DNA from: Euborellia annulipes | Lineage: Eukaryota; Arthropoda; Insecta; Dermaptera; Anisolabididae | DNA: 64,000 nucleotides | Reading direction: 5' to 3' | Assembly: GCA_023213315.1 (NCBI GenBank) | Contig: JAKCPI010004325.1 | Coordinates: 62,001-126,000, forward strand | Shown: in pieces, positions 45,211-54,983 of the stretch | How the letters are laid out: every line of letters starts with the position of its first letter | How positions within the stretch are numbered: position 1 is the first letter of the stretch | The notes under the pieces: generated by a model | Seen by the model: only the letters and a program-made list of their open reading frames with translations | The model's database searches: none | Told to the model about the DNA's origin: nothing | Made by a program: the position numbers and the translations under genes

Positions 45211-48200
45211 ATGTTGGAAAAAATGGAAGAATTGGTGGAAAAACCAAAGTAAGTAAATTTTATCATTTAAATGCCAATCTAATGATATTTTACAATTTTC
45301 TTAAAATGATTGGGTTGCCTGTTTGGTAAATTCAAACAAAAAACAGTATTTTAAATATTCATTATATGTCTTCTTTGCGGTCCATTCCTTACTTTATTAA
45401 AATTATCCGTTTTTTCTTGTCATTTATATGAAATCAACGCTTAATACGAAGGCCATTGGAAATTCTTTCGGTTATCGAAACCTTTTTTCTTAAACAACTC
45501 TCCGATTAGTAAAATAATTGATTTTCGGTTTAACTATGGTTTATTTGTAAAAATTACAACGTTTCGGCCACTCATTCTGTGGCCTTCTTCAGGTACAATT
45601 CAGTTACATCTGTGACAACCTTTATAATCTTACAAATTCGAGGTGACTCTCACCCTAATTTCTTATATGGCTCCATCTGGAGACCGAGAGGTTTGATTTA
45701 TTGACATTGACCTTAAAACTCCGCTGAAAGTTTATTTAAATTAAATCAATGGAGCAACTTGCCTCCTCTGGGGGGGGGGGGGTCAACTTTCATGCTTGGC
45801 ATTTAGAAAAGTTTTTTTGTTTAATGGTTAATAATACATATAATAACAAATTAAAATATTTTTTAAATGAAAAGACAATAAAATGCCCCCTCCCACCTGA
45901 TAGCCTAGAATTAGATTTATTAAACATAATAATCTTTAATTATTTCAATATTAATTCTGACTTTTTGTTTTAGCCTCGATGATGGACTCAAATGGTGGCA
46001 ACGACGTCGAAATTTAATGTCTCTACTTATGTTTTGGGGATATTTGATTTCTCATGGGGCACGTGCAAATCTTAGTATTGCAATTGTGGCTATGACGCAT
46101 CCCGTGGAATCAGAAAATGGAACAATAATAGAGGTTAGAAGAAAAGTTCAATTTTTTGAGGATTTTTATATGTGGAAAATATAAAAAATAATGAATGTGG
46201 CCTGTTTTAGCCTTTTTTACTTTCTCTTACCCTATATATAAAATATATAGAGAGAAAGTATTGCGATCATGTCATTTTTATGCCAAAAGCTAGCCCCATA
46301 ATATATAATATTTGGTTTTAGACTTTGTTTTTACTTTTTTATTGTTGCTTCTGCCGTTTGATTTATTAGAATAGGCCTTCTTTATATTTTTTTAAAGATA
46401 AATGCTTGTTGTAAGGACTGCTAATTGATATAAATATAAATAGATTCTGTTTTTTTTTTTTGTTATGAGATGATAAAATAATATAACAAGAAATAGATAA
46501 TCATTTGATTGAAATTGATATGAGATATTTGATGATAAGTATTAATACAAGGACGTTAATGAATTTTTATTTTTTTCACTAGTTGCTTTTTGATGGCTGG
46601 ATATTATAATACAAGTGGTAAAGCCCCCCTTCCGCTTCCCAGGGCGCTGCGCCCCCTAGACCCTCTTGTTCGCCTTCGCCGAGTAAATGCTTCAAATTTA
46701 TTCTTGCTCACTGTTTGGAAATTTTGCATTTGCTCGCCTTCGGGGTCGAAGGCGCGCTTTGCCAATTGCCAGGGGCTGCGCCCCTTGGACCCCCTTGCTC
46801 GCCTAAGGCGAGCAAACACATCAAATTTATTCTTGCTCACTGTTTGGAAATTTTGCATTTGCTCGTCTTCGGCGAATTTTCTGAATTATGTACTCGTATA
46901 CCTGGTCTATACACTAGTTTAAATAAATTTTATTTCCTCTGTCCCAAATCATGGCAAACAATTCTTTACAATCCTTTGATTATTGAAGTTTCTTTAAACT
47001 TACTGAATTTCAATCAATGAAAAAATTTAACTTCTTTAAATTTCAATAATTCAAGAATTTTTTTGAATTGTAAATTGTAATTTTTGAGAGAATATTTAGG
47101 TTTATTTTTTTATTTATTTATTTTTGATAGACAATAGAGTTAATAAGACAATCGATCGCCGATTTGTGATTGAATGCCAACCTTATGTACCGCCTCAATG
47201 ACGTTTTTTTGACTAATATGTATATTATTAAAATTCTTTTCTAGCCAGCCGAATTCGATTGGGATATGTCTCTGCAAGGGCATATCCTCTCCGCTTTTTT
47301 TTACGGCTACCTCAGTACTCAAATTCTTGGAGGCTGGCTTTCTTCTCGTTTTGGAGGACATTCAATGATGGCTGTAGCAGTAGGCCTCCCCGCACTTATC
47401 TCATTGTTGGGGCCCTGGGCAGCACAAATTGGAGCTGGAGGTTTGTTTTTTCTTCGACTTCTCACCGGATTTTTTTCGGTTTGTATTATTTTGTTTAAAA
47501 AAAAATTAATTTTCAAATTCCTGAAATATTGTTCATTTAGTTTTTAATCAATTTGAAAGGAGAATCTCTCGTTCGTTATTTCTCTTATTCATTTCAACTC
47601 TTTCGAGAAAACAATAAAAGTCATAACGACCAGATTCTCAAGGTTGTTTTTATTCTCGACTTGAAATTTTGCTTCTCGGTCACCGATTTGTACGTTAATC
47701 TCTAATTTTTATCCTTTCTATCTTCTCTAACCACTTTTTTTTCATTATCAATCTTTTTTTTAGAAATTATTATAAAATATTTTTTTTTTTTTGAAAATTT
47801 AAAATTTTTTTAAATATTAATATTGACATGATTAATGAGGGGGCTCGTGGCTAATCGGATAAGCTGCGGATTACGAATCTAGAGTTGCTATACAACTCGG
47901 GTTCAAATCCCACTTGCCGTGAAAATTTTCAAGCATTGCCAATGTCTTCTCTGTTTCCCTGTATTTGAAGTTAATATCTGTTGAGAGATAGGGGAAAAAA
48001 AAAAATTGTTAATAAATTTGCGATTTCTGTGATATATTCGGAAAGAACGAGCTCCCAAAACAAATATAGAATATTTCTTTATCTCTAATTCTATTTGATT
48101 ACCAGTTGGCACCTAGAAGAAAGGATTAATATATCCATCTCAATCTTTACAAGTCTAAATTATAAAAATAATTCCAATGAAGAGAAAATCGTAGCTGTTG

Positions 48201-51200
48201 TTGATATAAATATATGTGGAAGAGAACCTGACCAATAAATTATTGTCTGGTTTAAATAAAAAACTATTTAACGGCCCAAATAAAGTTTTTTTTATTTAAA
48301 CTAGAGGCTCAATTATTAGCTGCGTCCATATTTTTTTTAGTATTATTTTAAATTCCTATCGGGATCGCCGTTTATTTACCCGAGGTGCTTCCGTACACGA
48401 AGACACACATCTCAGACCCAACCGGCTTCTGGCCGTAGCATCTATCAGCACCCAGTGAAGTTACCTCTAACTCCTCCTCATGCGTTCGTCTCTAGCTAAC
48501 GAGTTATTCCTTATTTCTGGTTCCACCCGGTTCCTTTTATCCAACCTCTTCTATGCTAGGGAGAATGTCCTTAGTTTGAGGAGGGACTCCCTCAGCACCG
48601 GCGTGTACCTCCTTTCGAAGAATGCATCACTGAGATGGAAACTTCTTTACGTCCCTTCCACAGGACGGGATGTCACAGATACTCCCTCTTCTCGTAGAGT
48701 TGCCTGGGCGCTATTGTGGTGAGATCCAATATTCCAATCCAGTGCCTGTTTGAGATCTTCTTTGTTGAAGGCATCTTAGGCCACTACACCAGTGAGCCCC
48801 CTAGCCCATCCACTATAATTAAATAGTTTCACTGTTGAAAACAATTCCTTTCCTTTCGCTATCTAATTTCTCTTCTAAAATTTAAAATACATTTTAGGGA
48901 TTATTATATACATCGAATCAAGAGATTTGGGTGAATTGGGCACCCCCATTAGAAAGAGGTGTACTAATGTCATTCACTAATTCAGGCGCCCATATTGGAA
49001 TATTATGCACCATGTTCATTGGAGGAATTCTCGCTGATTCTTTTGGATGGCGATGCCTCTTCTATATCGCAGGTGAAAATAATATTTAATAAAAATTAAT
49101 AATATTTACTGTAATACAAACATTTCTTGGTTATTTATAGGAATATTTGGAATTGTTTGGACTCTTCTTTGGTGGATTGTGGCAAGCCGGAGTCCAGATT
49201 CAGATAAATATATTACTATGAAAGAATTAGTGTATATTAAAAAACAATTAGGAGACAAAAACGAAAAAAAAGTAAGTATTAATAAATTTGTAGGTAGATG
49301 GAAGGTTTACTCTGTTGTAAGGTTGAAGGTAATTGTTGCAGAGGTTAAAAATAATTCTTGAAATTATTATCTGAAAATTATATTGGTAGACGACTGATTT
49401 GCTAATATTCAGCTTCAGTCTGAATCAGATCTAATGATCTATGAACAAAAAATTATAAAACTCTTACATATTTTTAAGGTGAGAGCAATAATTGATTTTT
49501 AAAGTAAAACATGTTATCAATATTTTTTGTTTGGTTATGTCTTCTAGAATTTCTCCTCAAAATGTTTATATTTTTAATCTAGAAGGCATAACCAAACAAA
49601 AAATATTTTTAAAATGTTTTACTTTAAAAATCAATTATTGTTCTCACCTTAAAAATATGTAAGACTTCTATACTTTGTTCATAGGCCTGATGATGGTCTG
49701 ATTTCAGAGTGAATTTTTTTAGTCAGTAGTTTATAATCAGCCGTCTACCAGTAAAGAATAATGTCTTTCTCAAAAAATCCTTTTCTCTAAGCAACATATT
49801 ATAAGAAAATCTAATGCCGACTTTCTTCATTTATGGTTTTAATTTATGAAAAAATCACTTCATAATGAGTGACCAGAAGACAAGGAGGACAATTATGATT
49901 TAAATACTGTATTTAATATCATCAGAATAATGTCATTTAAAAGAATTAATAATTTCAGAAACGAGTTGTCCATCCTTGGAAAGCTATTTTTACTTCGCCA
50001 TCTGTTTGGGCTCTTACCATCGTGCTTTCTTGTTCTTTTTGGTTTTTTAATATTTTTCACAATCAAATGCCAACTTATCTTAAAGGTAATTGTAATTTAA
50101 CTGCAATAATCATATTTATTTACTTTCTGAAAATAAAGAATAGTATAAAAAATCTCATAGTTTTTCAGAAAATCTAAAAGAACTAATTCTTTTAAACAAA
50201 TATTAATTCTAAGGACAGTCGGCCAAAAAATAAATGCTTCTGCTTATTATCCGTTTATTTGTAAATATTTCGATCCCAGTGATATGGAATCAAATCATCT
50301 TCAGTACAATCAACAGATGTTTGCAAATCGTTACTTTCTGCCATCATAAAAATTGCATTCATGGAATGCTCAGCTATTTTTCCTTTCTCTGGGAGAAAGT
50401 AATGATTTGCAAAACATCTGTTGATTGTACTGAAGATGATTCCATATCACTGGGATCGAAATATATACAATAAATGGATAATACGCAGAAGTATTTATTT
50501 TTTGGCCGACTGTTCTTAGAATTAATATTTGATTTTCCTTACGGCCATCTACAAACAACTAACTCTTTTATAACTGTCGGAAGAATGTTGAGAAATTTAT
50601 CATCTTTATAAAAAAACATTTTATTCTCGCCGTTTTGTCTAGTCCTTCGACTTTCTCATTTATCTCTTGTTATCTCCAAGTCTGTTAATAATAATCTATA
50701 AAATAAACACAATGAGAAGTGAAAAACAAGCATTGTTTTATAAATTCAAACGACATAAAGAAACTCCGACGGCAAAGGCCGAAAATGTCTTTTAGATAAA
50801 TAGCAAATATATAATAAAATTTTGTCTCTTCCTACTATCTGCAACATTCTCTAACGCAGGCTAAAAATTTAATTAGAGAGAAGGACTAAATTAAATAGGT
50901 TAAAATATTAGAAAAATGTTTAATTTATTATTTCACATTAGGCTGAACACACACCAATTGAGCAAAACGTTTTGCTCAATGCCAACGCACACCGATTAGG
51001 CAAAATGTTTTGCCATTGAACAAAATGTTTCGTCATTGGGCTTTTTGCTCAATAGGTGTGCGTTGGCAATGATTGCTCAGGGGCCCACATCTTGTGGGTA
51101 CGTGGATGGCGACCACGAGCTGCCCGAGCTGGGACAGGCAGTCCTTCCCTTCTTTAAATGTCTGTCTCTTCCTTCAAAAGGAGGGGGGGGCCTGTCCTAT

Positions 51201-53485
51201 TTCTTTCGGTCGTAAAAATAGATAGGGTTGGGGGAAAGAGTCAAGTCCGCAGACCCCCCATCGCGGGTTTAATTTTCCGCCGAAAAGAAACCAATTATAT
51301 TATAACATTTATACCTTTTTTTTTTTTTTTTATATATAACTAAAAATTATTTCTTTTTTCAGATATTCTTGATTTCGATTTAGACAAAGCCGGATATGTG
51401 TCTGCGCTGCCCTATGTATTTATGATGATTATGCTCTTAACTAGCAGCTCTCTCACTGATTATATTCTTTCCCATGAATTACTCTCAACTACAAAGGTAA
51501 TATTTTAATTGAATGTCGTATCAACAATTTTAAATTAACACTAGTTTATTAAAAAATCTGGTGTGACTGGCGCACAGCACACAACTTTCTCTTACCTTCG
51601 GTAATCGAAAGTTGTGTTCTGTGCTTGTCACACCAGATTTTTTGTGTCGACATGTATTTAGTTCCCGACAGTATGGAACATGAATTCAGATGTAAAATTT
51701 ATAAGTATGGGAAAATATTTATATTTTGTTACCATGGCAACCATTTCTCTTATCTTCCCTATGAAATACAAGAGTAAAGTGGTCTTCAGAAGATTTCAAT
51801 CGCAAAATGAGAATATACATTTGAAAGAGGATCTAAAAAATAATTGATTTTTGAATTTTAAAAAAATCGTTGGAGCAAATTTTGAGAAAATCGAAAAAAA
51901 CTGAAAAAGTACATCAGTAAAGTACTAGTACTCTTTGGCCGATTTCGATTAAAAGCTTATTTTTCCGGTCCCGGGGGTGTTTAACTTAATTATAAAATTT
52001 CAACCTCCTAGCTCAATTCCTTCATGCTTAAAATTGAACACACACCCACCCACCCACCCACACACACACACACCCACCCACCCACAGACAGACCATGTCG
52101 CGAAAACCACTTTTTGGATTCAGGGGACCTCAAAACGTGAAGATCCATCAAAATCTCGACATCGAATTTTTGACATGAATCCAATACTTTCTCTCTATAT
52201 ATATTACATATATACATAGGTAAGAGAAAGTAAAAACAACACCATCAACCCCGTTTTGCAATACATTTTCGTATCAAGATATAAACCAGTAGTAGTATTA
52301 AAATCAGATTTTGTCGGATAAAGAAATCGCATAATTCGAATATTTACAAAACAATATTAAGTACAGTCGGTGCCACAAGTGCCTTATGTGTTCTAGAGTG
52401 GAGCCTTGAGCTTTGTCAAACAAACTAATATTTTGAATATAAATAAATCATCATTTTTTAATCCAACTGAAGAGGAAAAGCTACTTTTAATTCAACACAA
52501 CGGCTAAACATTTTGGTAGTCTAAACTCAAGGCGTCACTCTCGAGGCACATCAGGAAATCAGGACTGTACATATACTGTAATATACTGTAATAGTGAAAA
52601 TGACTATTAACAGAATATTTGACATGTACTGTTTTTTTTTTTTTTTTTTTTTTTTAGACCCGGAAATTGTGTGTTGTCACCGGAATGGGAGGAATAGCTC
52701 TTTTCATTTTACTTCCTACAGTAATTCATAATCCAATAGGTGAGTTGATAATTTAATAAATTATTGAGAAGTTTTTTCCGAAAAGACTACTGAATGCATT
52801 CAGATTTTCGACAAGAGCCGTGGGCCATCATCAGGACAGGAATATCAAATTACATGAAACATTTATGAATGTAATTTGATATCCCAGATTTGTACCTGAA
52901 CTCTGAATGCATTCAGTCATCTTATCTGAAAAGACTTTCCAATAAAGAATTTATATATAAAATCTTTTAACTCACTTTTATTGAATCGAAGTAATAATCC
53001 TTATTTGTTTAATGAACTGTCTCTTCGAACATCCCTCTCTGAGTTTATAATACATATTATCATAGGTAATTTTGTCTTTTAAATTCTCGAAAATTACAAA
53101 AATCTGGTGTGACAATTTTCAGGAACTATAGCCTGCTTGATCGCAGCACAAGCGTCCAACGGAATCATTTATGGCGTGATGATCGTCAATCCATTGGACC
53201 TCTCCCCACAAAATGCCAGTGTTATTTTTGGGATCGCCAATACGATTGGTGGGATTGCAGCAATCATAGGACCAACTCTAACCGGATACATCACTGAAGA
53301 CAAGGTAAATCGTTTAATTTATTATCACAAAATTGCACAGCTTTATTAAAACCAGAATTTGTTAACAGACAATGGGCAGTTGGCTGATCGTTTTCTTTAT
53401 TACGAGCGGTTTATCAGTGTTCTCCATAATTTTTTACTGCATTTTTGGATCGGGTAAACGTCAACCCTGGGCAGAAAGCAATTAA
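45211..53485 (+). CDS. SLC17-family transporter, paralogue 2
   Basis: Ten exons: 45211-45248, 45974-46133, 47245-47478, 48898-49072, 49141-49271, 49959-50085, 51363-51496, 52658-52739, 53123-53304, 53369-53485 (stop); 459 aa. Exons 4, 7, 8 and 9 have the same lengths (175, 134, 82, 182 nt) and phases as in paralogues 1 and 3, so the three arose by gene duplication. Family features: ARANLSIAIVAMT, FDWDMSLQGHILSAFFYGYL, GGWLSSRFG, QEIWVNWAPPLERG, GYITEDK. Membrane carrier of organic anions or phosphate by family. Exon 1 (MLEKMEELVEKP) directly follows an A run, and its start is supported only by frame and donor. Introns hold many repeats, making this the longest of the first two genes. Confidence 0.93.
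45555..45595 (-). ncRNA. Hammerhead ribozyme-like motif
   Basis: Minus strand: stem I TAC/GTA, CTGAAGA, stem II GGCCAC/GTGGCC (6 bp, loop AGAATGA), GAAA, then CGTT. All invariant hammerhead core positions fit; activity unknown. In intron 1 of SLC17 paralogue 2. Confidence 0.5.
46216..46290 (+). repeat. Left-end fragment of family P
   Basis: TTTACTTTCTCTTACC, AT-rich loop, AGAGAGAAAGTATTG, then divergent sequence. Confidence 0.6.
46615..46880 (+). repeat. GC-rich tandem duplication (two units of about 125 bp)
   Basis: GGGCGCTGCGCCCCCTAGAC ... and GGGGCTGCGCCCCTTGGACC ... each followed by the identical block ATTCTTGCTCACTGTTTGGA and TTTTGCATTTGCTCG. Overlapping frames on both strands are by-products of the repeat. 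Confidence 0.75.
47842..47922 (+). tRNA. tRNA-like sequence with long variable arm, probably a pseudogene
   Basis: A box TGGCTAATCGGATAAGC, B box GGTTCAAATCC, loop TTACGAA (nominal anticodon ACG) and a variable hairpin GTTG/CAAC. The acceptor and anticodon stems pair poorly, so it is not a normal tRNA. In intron 3 of paralogue 2. Confidence 0.4.
48300..48810 (+). repeat. Unclassified GC-richer block in intron 3
   Basis: About 500 nt of markedly higher G/C than its surroundings, with an 80-aa open frame (48480-48722). I see no terminal repeats, poly(A) or known domain; possibly an internal piece of a retroelement. Confidence 0.35.
49385..49765. repeat. Foldback element
   Basis: AGACGACTGATT ... 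GGTGAGAGCAATAATTGATT and the complement AATCAATTATTGTTCTCACC ... AGCCGTCT; GCCTGATGATGGTCTG at 49685 looks like a decayed hammerhead core without GAAA. Confidence 0.7.
50212..50556. repeat. Family K foldback with two hammerhead-like motifs
   Basis: Best-preserved K copy. Plus motif 50425-50470: TTGTA, CTGAAGA, GATTCC/GGGATC, GAAA, TATA, TACAA. Minus motif 50309-50259 has the same parts. Ends GGACAGTCGGCC / GGCCGACTGTTC, followed by a TTACGGCCATCTACAAAC tail shared with 27618 (minus sense). Confidence 0.8.
50940..51073. repeat. Palindromic CAAAACGTTTTG repeat cluster
   Basis: Units such as GAGCAAAACGTTTTGCTC alternate with CCAACGCACACCGATT and their complements. A larger cluster is at 58130-58440. 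Confidence 0.75.
51074..51290 (+). repeat. Dispersed repeat family W
   Basis: GCTCAGGGGCCCACATCTTG, GTGGATGGCGACCACGAGCT and, at the end, GCAGACCCCCCATCGCGGG. Confidence 0.65.
51552..52233 (-). mobile_element. Family P element, most complete copy
   Basis: Palindrome 51552-51640, body with ACTAGTACTCTTTGG and a CACCCACC microsatellite, terminal hairpin ending GGTAAGAGAAAGTA at 52233. In intron 7 of SLC17 paralogue 2. Confidence 0.78.
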
Positions 53486-54983
53486 ATGTTTAACAGAGTC
53501 CCTTAACTTAATAATAGTTTTACAAATTGACGACATAAACCATCTTATCAAAGACTATCTCTACTATATTGTTGATAATTAGAGATTTATTGTAATTTCT
53601 CTGTGATAAATATATTAAGATCAGTAAGAATATACTGATAAACATATTGCCAAAAAAAAAAACCATAAGAACACTTAATTATAGGGATTTTGAAAATTTA
53701 AAGTCTGAATTATGCGTTCCTACAAAATTTGTATTAAGAGAGACAGGGGCGTATATAGAAATTTTTTCGGGGCGGGGGCCTGATTCAAAAATTTTTCTGG
53801 AAAAATTTTTTTCGCGAGACAAAATTTTTCCGTCCGAATATTTTACCTTTTTTTTTTTAGAGACGCGGAACCTAAAATTTTTTTTCGTTTGCCGCCCGCG
53901 GAACATTTTCTCTTGCGCAGAACCAAAATTTTCCCGTCCGGAAAAATATTTTACCTTTTTTTTAGAGACGCTAAATTTTTGCCGCCCGCGGCGCCATCCG
54001 TGGAACCTAAATTTTTTTCATGTGCCGTTCGCGGAACATTTCCTTTTTGTAGAGCCTACATTTTCGCGCTACGGGGCCGCGCAAACATTTCGGGGGGGGG
54101 GGGCCTCGGCCCTCCCCCTTATATACGCCCCTGAAGAGAGAAGACAAAGATTAGGAAGATAAGGAGAAAAATATATACTGGTAAAAAACGACCAGACTCA
54201 TAGCTCATTATTTTATTTGTATAAAATATTTTATAAACTACAATTTGCACAGTCCTGGTGAGTTAAATGATAATATTTTATAAATTTTATGACAACCTCT
54301 CTCGTAAATTTTATATATGATGGCCCCTGTAGAAGGTCCGAAAAATTGGAAGTGGAGAGGGAGGAAAAGGGCTGGTTTTTTCTCCTTATCTTCCTTGAAA
54401 GGGTAAGGCATGAAAATTTTCTTTTCTTGAAGATGAATAAGGCATAGTCTCAAAACTGTTGAGGATTGAAAAAAAATTTTTGTGCGATAATCTTTACTCA
54501 ACGACATTTGTTATTCTTTATTTATCTTTAATAAAAATCTTCACATTAAAATAAGAGTATCAATCCAGTCGGAGTTGTTATATTTTTTTTCCTCAATTCA
54601 CTCAAATACTGTCTGATAAGATTTTCAATATCAGTCCACACAAATCATTTATATAAATACATGAATTCTCTACAAAATAACGCTGACCTGCACAATTAAA
54701 GAACTTTGAACTTGAAAAATGTGATTAGACACATAACTCTAAAAACACTGAAGTTATATAGAGTTAACACTTTTTATAAGAACGTTTTGATTCTTCCTAC
54801 GGTGATAAGACCTATACAAATATAATCAGTGGTGGATTAAGATAAAAATGTAACAAAATAATTTAATCTTGATTTTTTTTCATTTATTATAATTATATAA
54901 AATCTGATGAGGTAAGAAAGAAACTCGCACTCTGCCCAGACGAGAACAGACGATCATAAAAAAAAAGGAGTTAAGAGAAAAAA
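53486..54983. other. Intergenic between SLC17 paralogues 2 and 3
   Basis: A hAT MITE (listed) and A/T-rich sequence; a half MITE-like end AGTGGTGGATTAAG near 54830. No gene seen. Confidence 0.5.
53744..54133. mobile_element. hAT-type MITE (390 bp)
   Basis: Ends CAGGGGCGTATATAG / TTATATACGCCCCTG; perfect 8-bp duplication AAGAGAGA (53736-53743, 54134-54141). The 171-aa frame across it is not a gene. Confidence 0.92.

Noticed and set aside
46590..46922. Overlapping frames on both strands
   Set aside because: By-product of a GC-rich tandem duplication.
52795..52925. Possible hammerhead motif (CCTGATGATGG on the minus strand)
   Set aside because: Stem II and stem I do not pair convincingly; kept only as a small foldback.
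53647..54162. 171-aa plus-strand frame
   Set aside because: Covers a hAT MITE with confirmed target duplication.
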